From Symsagittifera roscoffensis (lineage: Eukaryota > Xenacoelomorpha > Acoela > Convolutidae): a stretch of 64,000 bases of DNA. Shown one piece after another: positions 1 to 11,033 of this stretch (the first letter of the stretch is position 1; the number at the start of each line of letters is the position of its first letter). Location: NCBI RefSeq assembly GCF_963678635.1, contig NC_087069.1, positions 33,565,090 to 33,629,089 of the forward strand, read 5' to 3'. The position numbers and the translations under genes are program-made. The notes beneath the pieces are model-generated. The model was not told where the DNA came from and searched no databases. It saw only the letters and a list, made by a program, of their open reading frames with translations.

Positions 1-589
1 CAATTCAAAAACTTGGCTAGCATGCCTTGAGCATTTTGGCTCAAACTTGTCAAAACAATTTTTTTTAGCTCAGATCTAACAGAACAAATTCAAATATCAA
101 GACTACAGGCTGGCTGACTAACGCTGAATGAGGGAGCAACACTTGAAACAATCCGGTACTCAATACGCCGTACTACGCTTTTATGAACGCCATGAATTCT
201 AATTTGGTTTTTAGTGCCATTTTTCTCTAAGGTAGCTTATCTTTTTATGCTCAGAGACTTTGACCTATTTCACAAGTATCCAGATTTTACCACCGACTCA
301 AAACTCTTTGACTATACACCACAGTTATCTGATGAACTTGCTAATGGCAAACATGATACTGAATAATATAAAGATATTCTGATGCCTTCATTTAGCCGAT
401 GTGACTCACCGAAAATCATGTTGAGGTCCTGCTCCGCAGGTTTTCCCAGGTTACAAAACACGCCATTTGTCATCAAAGATAATATGTACAGCAATATATA
501 CATAGTTCTCTGAAATACAAAAGATTAGAGCTAGGATCTAACTGTTCTAAAAAATTAAAGGAGCGAATCCCACAGGAGACGCGTTAATA
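1..589. other. gene-free AT-rich DNA
   Basis: No reading frame here resembles a protein. The longest open stretch is a 63-codon frame on the minus strand with no recognisable motif. I see no RNA gene and no repeat structure. Confidence 0.6.
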
Positions 590-910
590 TTGTTATGATT
601 TTTATTGTTCCGCAATTTCGATGGAAATGTTGGAAAATTTGTGCTGTTTTTTTGGCAAATTTTGACCAGCCAAATTCTAGCAGAGTTTTTTAATATACAA
701 TACGAAAGGTATTGACGTCCTGTTCTGGGCTTAATTTCAAAAGAAATTTAACCTGTAATTTTTTTTGTTTGAGAAGTTTGAAATTGCCATAAAAATTTAT
801 CAAAACACGCGATATATTATTTGTGCTACAAAACCCGTAAGCGGCTATTTCATCTGGCTCAGAAATTGTTCGAAACTGAAATGCAGCGATGCTTTCAAAC
901 TTCTTTTTTA
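590..910. repeat. diverged direct repeat, copy 1
   Basis: This stretch aligns by eye with 1318-1640 in the same orientation. Shared blocks in the same order are ATTGTTCCG, CGAAAGGTATTG followed by GTCCTG, ACCTGT, GCGATATAT, CGTAAGCGG and a final AGAAAT-GTTC block. The copies have many substitutions and small indels, so this is an old dispersed or tandem repeat with no coding potential. Confidence 0.6.
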
Positions 911-1317
911 AATTTCATCAATTTTTTGAAATCATAACGTTGAAGGGGAGGCGGATCATTCAAAAGCGTAATAACTGATAGCGTCGCTTACCGAAATCTT
1001 GTGTTATACCATAAAACTTTTTATTTCTAACTTTATATTTCAATTAATTGTTTCCTCTATTTAAAAAAAACTTGCCGTGAAATTTTGAATTCAAATCATA
1101 AATTGTGTCTCACAAATAACTCAACATTAATACAAAAATCATGACAAGACCTAATTTAGTCCAAAAACAACGCCATAAATAACTTAAATAATTCGACAAT
1201 TAACGTAGTAACTTGTACCGACTAATTTTGTTATCTTTAGGTTTTTGCCACTCAAGCAAATGCAAGAATCACTTTAGGTCTTTGTTTAAATAAAAAACAA
1301 AACTGAGAAATACTTTT

Positions 1318-1640
1318 GTTTATTTTATTGTTCCGACTTTCGATACGAAAGTAACGGAATATTTGTGCTCGGGGTGGGTTTTTTTTTCTTCAGACAAATT
1401 TCGACATTTTAACTAGCCATTTTTGGCGGAAATTTTTAATATCATTCGAAAGGTATTGTTGTCCTGAGCTTAAATTTGAAAAAATATTTCACCTGTGATC
1501 ATTTTTCGTAAAGTTATGGTGGTTTAAAGATTGCCATTTTGGCCGAATTGGGACAATTAACGCGCGATATATTTCGCGCTCTTAACGCGTAAGCGGAGAT
1601 TTAATCCGTCTTAGAAATCGTTCCAAATTGGTTGCAAGAA
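1318..1640. repeat. diverged direct repeat, copy 2
   Basis: Second copy of the repeat at 590-910, same orientation, about 730 bp downstream. The anchor blocks (ATTGTTCCG, CGAAAGGTATTG, GCGATATAT, CGTAAGCGG) keep their order and approximate spacing. It may be part of an unclassified interspersed repeat family. Confidence 0.6.
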
Positions 1641-4600
1641 GCTTATTTGCCATAATTTATTTGTTACAAGGAGCGAAATCTATCCTTTTGTACCTTATAT
1701 GGCGTGTGGGGGGATGAATTTCATTTAAAAATTTCAAACTTTAGAAAAAAAAATTTATTCTATTTTTATTACATTTAATTTTCTTCATGTTATTACTGCT
1801 TCATAAAGCTTAAAAGGCAGTCGGAACATTCAGGGTTTCGCCCTGATACGAGCAGTCTTGTTTATTTATAAACAAAGAACCAAAATTTTTTCTTCAAAAA
1901 CAATAACAAGGAAGGATAGCCGGTTGCTGTACAAATACCACAGAAAGAACCGATGCCATATTCATAAAAACGACACTGGAACAACTTTACTCGACACCGC
2001 GACATCTTCAACCCATTTCAATGATCATTTGCGGTAACTGATTTTGAGTGATCATTTGCGGTACATGAAAAATCAAAAAAATTGTCTACATTTTCAAATA
2101 GTTTTTTTTGCGGATATTGATGTAATTTTGAAATTTTTTGTTTCAAAACTGGCACTAAAAACTTCAAACAATAATTTTTCTGGAAGAAAACTAAAATTTC
2201 ATTTTATATTTTTCTATAATAAGCCTTCTAAAAACTTGAAAAGTCGTTCGAATCACAACTGAAAGGGCTTTAATATGATATATCCATCGACACACTCTGA
2301 TGACTATTTGTGGTACCGGATTTTGCGAGGAAAACTAAAACACACCCGAATACAAAATTCCTTCTCATTTTTCAAATATTCTGAACAAAAAAAACTAAAA
2401 CACACCCGTAAATACTCTAAGGCAAAAGAAACTCCTCTGAAACCTCTCTCCTTTGTTTCTCCACCCAGACGTGGTCAAAATAAGTAATAGAAAGTCAACC
2501 ATGTTGAAAGGTATCGAAATATGAATAGGAAAACTGAAAATTAATGAGAAATGGAGAGTCTGTCTCTGTCTCTATTCCCACCACATCGTACATACTCATC
2601 GACCGGGACTCTGTATCTGTTATGCACTTTGAATTTTATGTACGCTTAAAGAAAAAAAAAAGTTTTCGTAGTTCCTTTCTCGTTCGAGCGAAAGTTTCTC
2701 GAGACCTTCCCCTAATTACTGAAATCACTAACCTATAATCTCAAATTCAAATCTTTAAATGGGCTTTTTAGGAGCTGGAAAAATAGAATTCAGAAAAAAT
2801 GCCACCATTATCTCGTCAGATGAAATAGTCCTCTTTCCAGAGCTATTAAAGAAAACCTGCCAATTGATAGCGCTTGGGGGCCGCTTATTAAGCAGACCAA
2901 CCTTTAAGCATAAAAAATGAAAAATTAATCTTTTAGCAGACAACGTAATAAACTGATGCATGATTGATTGACAGACTCAAAAAGACGCTCAATCTTGGAT
3001 AAAACTTCCCCAATTAAGACAATTATCTCACAATTGCAACAAAACTTTCAACTTTGAAAACAACCGTCTTAATTAGCAGATTTACACGCACAATAATCTT
3101 CGTTCCGAATGGATGCACAGCGAAGCGAGCGGTGCCTTATCACCAATGCCGGGTTTGAAGTTAGCCTTCAGACTTGCTAATCGTTCTGAGTCAGCCAGAA
3201 GATTGGTATGCTAGAAACCGTTCTGCTAATTCCTAACACCACGGCGGTTAAATGAATTTCAGCACAAACAATCACAATAGAAATCAAACTGAACGGGGTG
3301 CCTAATTGTTGTGATAAACTTATTAAATAGCACTAGCTGCTGATCAATAATTTCGTTTTAGAGCGAATTGTTCGACGAATCGGATATTTTACCTGGTAGC
3401 TCTGAAATAGGAATTAAGTGACCCGATTTATGCTTAGTGCTTGATCAACATCGACGCTCAGTGAGAAAATGCAGCCAAAGTTGCTGCAATCAGTACTCGC
3501 AAATAACGGTTTTAACTTCTTATTCGCTATTCTGAACAAATCTTACATATTTTGGTTTATTAGTTTGTTTTCTTAGTAGTTGATTTATTAGTTTGATTTA
3601 TTAGCTCTGTTACTTTTTTAAAACAAAACCAAGTGTCACTTTTTATACCTTTCCCCTTTATCAGGGTTACTTACGTGGAAAAACCTTAAAATAAAAAGAG
3701 TAAAACTATTTTAAGTTACTGCGACCAGGTTAACTCCTAGGTGACGAGGTGGCTTTTTTTATTTTTTTTTCCTTGTGCAGCACTTTCTTTGTGTCTGCTC
3801 ACTTCGTATGTTAGAACAGCTCAATTACCAGGGACTTAGGTGGTCTCATCGATGGTTACCTCCTATTGTACTCCTATAATATTCAAATTCCTTGCCAATT
3901 TCTCACCAGCTCATCGAAATAGATATCGATTTTTTACCACCATCATATTAGGCCTCAACTGCATTCATTTTGATGATTATTTCTGCTTGAAAAACATCGT
4001 AGAAGAACCTTCGCAGAGCACCCAGATTCTTCAATTGAGCATCGGTTTGTGCACAAGCAGTTGGCAAGTTCGTCTTTTATCTTCTGAGTTAATCATAGTG
4101 TCAATAATTTTGTTCAACTATTCAACATTAACTTTATAGACCCGCCATCAAACTTCAAGTGTTTAAAACGAACATCGCTTCAGAAGCACTGCTTATGTGT
4201 AAGCTGAACTAATTTATTAAATGTCTACGAAAAAAAAAGTTTTTCTAACCTGGTCGCTGTCTTTTTATTCAATTTTATCTCCCAAGAATTCTGTAGCTCC
4301 AATTTGAGTAATTGAAGTCTCACAACTACTATCAGAACAGCGTGTAACGCCTCAAATGTCCATTCAAATCACACAAAAACGCCGACAGCATACAATTGCA
4401 GTTTCCATATTTAAACCCGGACGCGAAGCTACGCTTCGCAAACACTAGCGAAAACACGACAAAAAGTGTATTTGACAGCTGTATACGGTTTAATTTAATT
4501 CTTGAGTTTTCACAGAAATTTATGTTTGTTTCATTTGTTTGTTTGAACAGTCTGTTATGCTGATGTTTGTTTCAGTCGAGGATTCCAGGACTCTTGGAGA

Positions 4601-4835
4601 GTCGTCCAGGACTTTTGGAGAACTGGATACCTTCTCCGTAGACCCTGGAGATGAGGAGGTAAGGCCAGAGATTTCTCTGCTGCTTGACAATAGTAAAAAC
4701 TATTGTGTTCATATATATACATATTTTTATATGAATTGAAAATTCAAAGTAATTTCTTTAATGCAGCAAGTGCTGTACCTTGCATTAAGTGCTTTTAATA
4801 ACTTAACGAAGGTCGCTAGTTAGTATAAACTCGGC
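1641..4835. other. gene-free AT-rich DNA
   Basis: No supported gene. Small repeats only: the phrase TGATCATTTGCGGTA occurs twice near 2020-2065, with a weaker relative near 2300, and AAAACTAAAACACACCCG occurs at about 2331 and 2391. A short hairpin (GCGAAGC-TAC-GCTTCGC) lies near 4430. Open frames of 60-99 codons (for example 3840-4139) have no recognisable motif and AT-driven composition. Confidence 0.55.
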
Positions 4836-4918
4836 GACGTCTCGGACTCGAACCTACACCCTATTGCGACCTAGCAAATTTGAGTCTCACGCAATAAAAA
4901 CTCAGCCACGTACGCTTA
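4836..4918 (-). tRNA. decayed tRNA-like / tRNA-derived SINE unit
   Basis: Read on the minus strand, this has a perfect pol III B box (GGTTCGAGTCC at 4854-4844) and an A-box-like block (TGGCTGAGTTTTTA at 4908-4895). A CTCAAAT loop lies at the anticodon position, resembling a Leu-type layout. The acceptor, anticodon and T stems do not pair well, so this is not a working tRNA. It is either a tRNA pseudogene or the head of a tRNA-derived SINE. Confidence 0.42.
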
Positions 4919-6050
4919 GTCCATCACAGACACTCGCCAAAAACAAAGCCGAGAACAAATGCTATGAAATTTCCGATGTTACAGATTGTGATTATAGCAA
5001 AAAGACAACAAGTGAAAACTTTTAATGACCACTTTTAATTGCGAGTTAGGTTAGAAAAAAATAGGGTTCTTACTAAAACACGCGATGGTAATAAGTTCGA
5101 AAACGATTTATATATTGAATAATCATTTATTTCCTAAAAAGTTTTTTAGTTCAACTAAGTTATTCACTTTCATTAGCCCATAAAAACATAAATTGCTGTC
5201 ATCAATTGTTCAACCCATACTATTTTTAATAGACATTTACCAGGAAAAATATTCTTTTGGAAAACATCATGAAAAATTTCATGTCTCAGAAACCTAAAAT
5301 TTAAGAGCCTTCATAAATCGAACCTAGTTTGCAACTCCTGTCATTTCCTGAAAGCACTATACAATAAAGTGAATGTTTCAAATTACAGTTTTTGAAAACA
5401 AAAGCTTAATGGAAAATTTTGAAAAATCATTAAATCGGCATATCTTTTCGGCAAAAAAATTGGCAGAAAAGATTTCGGCGACCATATACAGAGATCAGAA
5501 CTGATGCTGAGTCTAGGTAGAACCCTGACAGCACCTTAAAATTGGGTTAAAAACTTCACATTTCGTGAAGTTTTTTAAATCCAAGTTTTTTGAAAACTTA
5601 TGAAAAAATCAGGAAAATTTAAAGATATGAGCATTCAGCCCCTCTGACAATCTTGACATCGCCCGCAACAAAAGGTTGCTATTTTTCACGAAAGTGAACA
5701 ATTTTTTGAAAAGTTATGTTGCGAAAAAAAACGAAATTCGCGCTCCAGCAGATAAATTATGAAAACCGTAGATGATTTTGGAAATTTGCATTCAATAGTT
5801 CGTTTGAACAAAGAGACGCTTTTCAATATTCGATTAAAATGTTTTAGAACATTGACTCCAAAAAAAATTTTGAACTCCGCACCATATTGGCATTTGATTA
5901 TGTCAACATAGAGACTTAAACATGTATCAGTGTACAGATTGATTAAAAATCAAAAAGGAACTTCAAAACATTGCAAAAAACTGATACATCGATATCCTAA
6001 TGAAATATAAGGAGTGAGCTCGAGGACTTACTTATTCTGATTGACAGTCG
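4919..6050. other. gene-free AT-rich DNA
   Basis: No supported gene or RNA. The sequence is rich in T- and A-runs of the TTTTGAAAA type. It is the region downstream of the EED-like gene, which is on the minus strand. Confidence 0.55.
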
Positions 6051-6051
6051 G

Positions 6052-6090
6052 TTTATTTTTTTTTTCAAGTGATCAGTCGGTACTTTTATT
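6052..6090 (-). terminator. candidate polyadenylation signals of the EED-like gene
   Basis: Two AATAAA hexamers on the minus strand (6090-6085 and 6057-6052) lie about 82 and 115 bp beyond the stop codon. A run of ten A residues (minus strand, about 6065-6056) sits next to the second. It could be part of the signal or the remnant of a retrocopy tail. Confidence 0.5.
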
Positions 6091-6171
6091 AAGTTAAACT
6101 CAGAAGCAGCTCAGTTATTTAACTAGAGAAAAGCTAAACCATTTTAAAATCGAGTAGTCACTGAAATCAAA

Positions 6172-7734
6172 TCATTTCTTGGTCGCAGTTGGTTGTGCAA
6201 TTTTGATGTTGTATTTAAACACTTTCGCTGTTTCGTCTACTGAAATTAGAAATTTTCCATCAGGCGAAAAACAAGATTCTCTTATCAACCCTTGTCTTTC
6301 TGTTTTCCCCTGCAGATAAACAGTTCTCAGATCCATTGGATCTTCTGAACTATGCAGGTCCATTACCATAACCCGACCGTCCATTAATCCGACAGCCATG
6401 AAACGCCTAGAAGAGTCGAAATTGAACTTCATAAACCAGGACGGCTCTGGCTTCAACGGAAACGAATATTGAAACAAAACGTCGACCTCAGACTTCACGC
6501 GACTAGCGTCTTCCGACATTATCGTTGGTATCCACGCGCACACTTTCGCGTCTTGATTGCAGCTTTTCGAAATGATGATATTGCCATAAAATTTAGCACA
6601 GTCGACGTAGTTTCTATGAACACTTGAGCATTTCAAAAACACGAAGTGCTTCCAAACTGGGAGACGAGGGCTGCTTTCATGTTTAATTGAAAGATCATAT
6701 GACAATTCGATTTCCTTCTCGATTCCCAACCTACCTACCAGATCCCATATGATAACGTTATGATCCATGCCTGAGGACAGTAATTTCGTTCCATCTTGGT
6801 TAAAATCGACCGTCAAAACTTGATCGCTATGACCTTCTAAACTCCGCCCACTGAAAATAGCTATCTCAGTTCGAGATTTGATGTTCCACAGATGAGTCGA
6901 CATGTCTTTAGATGCCAGCGCTATAACTTCCGGAAATATTGGATGAATTTGAATGTCATTTATTGGATTTGCAGCACCCTCGAAAGAGTGATCGAGGTCT
7001 CCTTTAGCTACATCTATAACCCTTACTGTTCCGTTCTCCCCCGCACTAACAAGATAGATTATTCCGTCAAACTTCGTAAACTTGACGTTATAATAATTAT
7101 CGTTTTGAGGACCAGAATGAACTTGTATTAATTTCAATTTGGATTTCTCTGTACAGGTGTAAATTTGAACCCATTTAGAACCAGTGGTTGCGATAAGATA
7201 ATGCGGTTCTGTTGATTCCTCTGCATCAATGCAGGGATCTGGAATTGTAAAAGGGGCTATATGAACTCCGTAAATAGGGTGAATTTCACAACTATCGTCG
7301 GGTACTCCGTTTTTATAAGAATGGCTCTCAGTAAATGTATGGGTCAGTTCCCATGAAAACGCTCCTGCACTTATTCTTTTTAAAGAAGCTAATGTTTTAA
7401 AATCCCTTTGAAAAGTTAGACTTCCATCCTGATTTTCTACGAGATCACGAGAGGCAGTTTTGACTTTCGGCGTTGTTTTACCGCTTTCATTGACCACTTT
7501 TAAGATCTCTGCCTTTATATTGCATTGCCGCTTCGTGCGCCCATTTTCATCTGCTTTCCGTGATTCTGGGTATTTTCTTTTTCGAGTTGATCGATCAGAA
7601 CTAGTGCTGGAACACCTAGAAAGCCTTCTTTCCTGGCGATTAGATTCATTGGTTTTTCTCACAGCAGGTGCATGATTCGATTCAGCATTTGTCTGGATTT
7701 GTTTCAAAAGCACGTTTTCAATTGAATCACTCAT
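6172..7734 (-). CDS. EED: EED/ESC-like WD40 protein, Polycomb repressive complex 2 subunit
   Basis: A 520-residue, single-exon WD40 protein. Residues 1-110 are a basic, Ser/Arg-rich low-complexity tail. Residues about 115-510 form a seven-bladed WD40 propeller. EED hallmarks are visible: an HPIYGVH start of the propeller near 155, a SKDMSTHLWNI blade, the SGMDHNVIIWDL blade and the family signature HRNYVDC. In PRC2, EED binds trimethyl-lysine through an aromatic cage and holds the EZH subunit. By eye-alignment with human EED the cage is I159 (for F97), Y215 (for Y148), W433 (for W364) and F434 (for Y365). No introns interrupt it and the frame is intact, so it is either a naturally intronless gene or an expressed retrocopy. 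The start is the first ATG of the frame. Nothing nearby suggests co-regulation. Confidence 0.9.
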   Translation of the reverse strand: MSDSIENVLLKQIQTNAESNHAPAVRKTNESNRQERRLSRCSSTSSDRSTRKRKYPESRKADENGRTKRQCNIKAEILKVVNESGKTTPKVKTASRDLVENQDGSLTFQRDFKTLASLKRISAGAFSWELTHTFTESHSYKNGVPDDSCEIHPIYGVHIAPFTIPDPCIDAEESTEPHYLIATTGSKWVQIYTCTEKSKLKLIQVHSGPQNDNYYNVKFTKFDGIIYLVSAGENGTVRVIDVAKGDLDHSFEGAANPINDIQIHPIFPEVIALASKDMSTHLWNIKSRTEIAIFSGRSLEGHSDQVLTVDFNQDGTKLLSSGMDHNVIIWDLVGRLGIEKEIELSYDLSIKHESSPRLPVWKHFVFLKCSSVHRNYVDCAKFYGNIIISKSCNQDAKVCAWIPTIMSEDASRVKSEVDVLFQYSFPLKPEPSWFMKFNFDSSRRFMAVGLMDGRVMVMDLHSSEDPMDLRTVYLQGKTERQGLIRESCFSPDGKFLISVDETAKVFKYNIKIAQPTATKK

Positions 7735-8398
7735 GGTGGCTATTTCGAGAGAAGCACATACAGCATCAAAAGCAATTATTCAAAAGCTTCCAGCGCAGAA
7801 AAACATCAAACCTAAAAACTTGCAAATTCACCACACGCAGTGAAATCGTTACAGTGAAATCTCAGTAAATGTATGGAAGCTTTTAACACAAACTTTATAA
7901 AGTAATTTTTTTCTTAATTTAACGTCCCTTAGACTTCGGCGAACTCGATGAATTAGACGAGAACGCAAAATAACAACACAGAGGCGAAGCGGAGCCTCGC
8001 ACCATTTGCGATACAACACATTAATAGCAAGGCAGGTAGTAGACAGTAAAAGAAAGCGACTATATGAAGGTTCGTTCTGTGCAGATGCTAGTTTTCTCAA
8101 TCTGGTAGGCTTGATTCCCAACCATCTGACTCTCTTTACTTCATTTCACGTTATACTTAACTCGCCAGGAAAAAGAAGCAACCGAGACAACAAACAAAAG
8201 AAGCCGCGTTACAAGGGAATACACAACCAATTTGATTTTAAAGTGAACAATCGGTTCTTTAAATGCTCTTTTAATTTCTTGATTTAATCGTGATGTTAGA
8301 CCTTGAAGCTTTCCAAAATTTTTCCGAAGAAATTTGTCAAAACTTTATAAAGATGCATTTGGAAACAAAATTTCCTCAAAAAATAGCGAAAAAACAAA
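7735..8398. other. EED-like gene upstream region and spacer
   Basis: This is the 5' flank of the EED-like gene, followed by spacer up to PLE copy 1. A GC-rich inverted element (GAGGC...GCCTC) lies near 7980-8000. I see no TATA box at a convincing distance from the start. The 70-90-codon frames on both strands show no protein similarity that I recognise. Confidence 0.4.
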
Positions 8399-9657
8399 TT
8401 TCTGCGATTGGTAGTGGCACACAAAGAAAGGCTGTCAGAGCTGATTGGCAATATCAGGGGCAAACAACAGAGACCATCACAGACAAGAAGGAAGGCGAAA
8501 GCAAGACGTGAGCAGAAGCTGAGGGCAGAGGAAGTGTCTGCGCTTCAAAGACAGGGGTGAGAAGAGTGTGATTTGTTTTGCTTTGTGCCTTGTGAGTTTC
8601 ATTACTCGTGGCCTGCAAAACAATGACCACAGTACTTTTGCCTGCTGTTTGGCTCAGACAAATTTTGAAAAGGAAACTAACTTGGAAAATTGTGTTAGAC
8701 TATTTAAAATTCTTTAAAAAAGTTCAAGTATCTGTACAAAGACTGAAGTTTCTGAGAAAATGTCTGAAAAACGATCTAATACCGGACTTTTTGAAGTTTA
8801 AGGTCCCCGAGAACGGGGTTTTTTCGGACCAAGCTTTGCATAATTTTCAATTGAAACTACTAAGGACTGAAACTTCTAGGGCAAATGAGGATAGGAAAAG
8901 GTACGAGGAGATGCTAAGGAAAGCAAGATCACTGGTGCAAAAAGAAATTGACAAACAGTGGTGGGCATCCATTTTCCGATTCGTGAAACGTCAAGTTGAG
9001 GCAAGCTTAAATACAACATCAGAAAACCATAGAAAAAAGTTAAAAAAACTGTCCGAGAGACAAGATAAACCTCTTGGGGGGAGAAATGAGCGATCAGTTA
9101 AGGTACTTGATAATATTGAACTGCCTGAATGGGTATATGAAGTGCTATCAATGGGCCCCAAGAATCCAATTAGAGACAAATTTAACGAAACACATTTTTT
9201 GGCGGATATCGACATTTTCCTCTCACAATTGAAAAATCAAAAAAACATCTGGTGAAACGTTATGTGAAATAGAAGCCGCGGCAAAGGCATATGCAAAAAA
9301 CGTACGGCAAACCCCAAGAGACAAAGCCGTTGAAAAAACGAGGAAACATCTCAAAGATAATGGGTTGCTGGCTGTGCCTTTTGATAAGGGGGTTGGTTTT
9401 TGCATAATGAGGAAACAAACATATGAATCAAAGCTGGAATCCTTGTTGCAATTTGCTCAGTTTGTGAAAAAAGATGCAACCACTGATGAGGTGATACTGA
9501 AAATTGAGAAAGAACTTAACAAAGAATTACTAGCCATGAACAAAAGAGACGAGATAAGTGATCAGTTATATTCTAAGATGAGATCAACAGGGGGGCAACC
9601 CGCCCGTTTGTACGGTTTAGCTAAGGTAAACAAGGATGAGACACCCCTACGACCTGT
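8399..9657 (+). pseudogene. Penelope-like element copy 1, truncated
   Basis: Very similar at nucleotide level to the reverse complement of PLE copy 2 (33236-37246). It begins inside the upstream ORF (the basic segment before 8566), then carries the N-terminal part of the RT ORF from 8608. It includes the PLE-typical LPEWVYEVLSMGP motif and the GLAKVNKDETPLRP motif near its end. An extra A in an A-run near 9240 shifts the frame relative to copy 2. The element stops abruptly at 9657, five bases before the giant LTR element, so the RT palm and GIY-YIG endonuclease are missing. It is inactive. Confidence 0.82.
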
Positions 9658-9883
9658 ACTTATGTGCCAGTCGGTCATATTTGGAAGTTTGACCTTGAGA
9701 AGAGCAGAAAATACTTGATTTTGGAGAGAAATTTTATTTTTCAAAAATTCGAATGGAACATGTCATGCACGATTTTCTCGCGACAACTGAAAATCAGAAA
9801 AAGAAATCAGAACAATTTTAGAGCAATTGCGGGAAAGTTAGAAAGTAAAAACGAGTGGGAAATTGCTATTCGCAATTTCCATC

Positions 9884-9892
9884 TATATATAA
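9884..9892 (+). promoter_or_regulatory. LTR TATA box
   Basis: TATATATAA lies 221 bp into the LTR, with a purine-rich GAGAGTAGAG stretch just downstream where transcription would be expected to start. An identical copy lies at 31884-31892. A 6-bp inverted repeat (AATTGC/GCAATT) sits immediately upstream. Confidence 0.6.
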
Positions 9893-10214
9893 TCGAGAGT
9901 AGAGCTGTCCTACTTGAAATAGAAGACAGAGTATCCCCGAGAGAGCGATTACTAAAGTTGGACCAGAGTGAACCTTCGGCGGAAAGGCGGACAACTAGAG
10001 TGTCCCAACGGTCCAAGAGAACTCAAATTCTAGAGCATGAACTTATCCTTGCTGTCTAAACTATAAAACATTAAACTTCTCTTAGTCATTTATTTCTTGA
10101 GTTAGTTACTGACTGGATTATTTCCCAATTCTTGAGCGTGCTGCTATGTGAGTACAAATTTAATTTCTAGAGTGTGTTTTATGATTGTTATGTTGAGATA
10201 AGGCGAGTTTTAGG

Positions 10215-10237
10215 TTGATCCATCTGAAATGGATCAA
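10215..10237 (+). promoter_or_regulatory. perfect 9-bp hairpin just before the LTR poly(A) signal
   Basis: TTGATCCAT and its exact complement ATGGATCAA are separated by CTGAA. They sit 14 bp upstream of AATAAA, and the copy in the 3' LTR (32215-32237) is identical. Retroviral LTRs often place a hairpin at the poly(A) signal to regulate its use. That role here is inference. Confidence 0.5.
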
Positions 10238-10250
10238 AGTCACACTGTCT

Positions 10251-10256
10251 AATAAA
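10251..10256 (+). terminator. LTR polyadenylation signal
   Basis: AATAAA at 10251, repeated at 32251 in the 3' LTR, where it would terminate the genomic transcript. It lies about 360 bp downstream of the TATA box, which fits an R region between them. Confidence 0.6.
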
Positions 10257-10555
10257 AAGTAACCTAACGGATTGTTCCAACCCGGTTTTTAACGGCGTTC
10301 ATGTATTTTGGGTATCTAGAGACCTAAGTATGGGGACGTTTCTAATTCTAGAGTGGGGGGATATTTTAGTAGTAGCCTTTAAGCTGTAACGGGTCGTAGT
10401 CTCATGTCATAAGCGAACCGAACTGGCTCCGACCGTTCTTGAGGTGGGAAAACACAAGAGATAGTGTCCCTGACCCTTGAGCCAGTGGTTATAGGGCCTA
10501 CTTTTCTTAAGCCTCATGTGTGACTGCAGTAGACGAATGTTACATAGTGTTTTTA

Positions 10556-10573
10556 TGGCGCTCCTGGGTGTTT
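10556..10573 (+). promoter_or_regulatory. candidate tRNA primer-binding site
   Basis: TGGCGCTCCTGGGTGTTT starts 11 bp after the 5' LTR end. It begins with TGG, the complement of a tRNA CCA end. The distance is within the usual range for LTR retrotransposons. I could not assign the tRNA. Confidence 0.5.
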
Positions 10574-11033
10574 ACGACATCAAGACTACGGAGTCGAACC
10601 CACTTGAGACAGCTTCGGGCTGAATGCCCATTCTAGAGTACCGGCGGTACGGTTCGACAGGAACGTGCAAACCTTCCGGTTGTACCGTGATAGCTTTTTA
10701 AGAAAACTCGAGAAAATTTCCTGGTACGCTCTCCGAACGAGGCTTAGCTAACCGAGTAAAGGGGGGCAACTAGGGAGACAAAAACACGAGCAAAAAGACA
10801 AAAAGCAAAACAAAAACCAAAAAAGAATAGAAAAAGGAACAAAAACCATAAAACGAAAAAAGACAGTGACTTTGACACCAGATTAGTTGGATCAAACCTT
10901 TATATTAATTAAATAGTATACCCATACTGTTTTACAAGTTCGATCGTTTCGATCAACCTAGCAATTTAAACCAGTAAACTGAATAAAGTGCCCAAAGTGG
11001 GGCGTTGTCAAGGGTTTTCAGATAGCTTGGAAC

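Larger units (their letters stand above)
9663..10544 (+). repeat. 5' LTR of the giant element
   Basis: 882 bp, TG...CA termini. It differs from the 3' LTR only at 9849, 9978 and 10501 by my reading. It contains a TATA box (9884-9892) and a polyadenylation signal (10251-10256), giving a plausible U3-R-U5 division. An unbroken frame of about 131 codons runs through U3/R in both LTRs (9664-10059) but lacks an ATG near its start. I do not call it a gene. Confidence 0.95.

Noticed and set aside
4425-4445. GCGAAGC hairpin near 4430 as a terminator or regulatory element
   Set aside because: A short isolated inverted repeat with no adjacent gene.
7849-8121. 90-codon minus-strand frame upstream of the EED-like gene
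   Set aside because: Basic, low-information composition and no similarity; probably chance.
9658-9662. ACTTA as a target-site duplication of the giant element
   Set aside because: The bases after the 3' LTR are TTGTT or TTTGT, so no duplication can be claimed.
9664-10059. 131-codon frame inside both LTRs as a gene
   Set aside because: No ATG near its start, no domain, and conservation is fully explained by the near-identity of the two LTRs.
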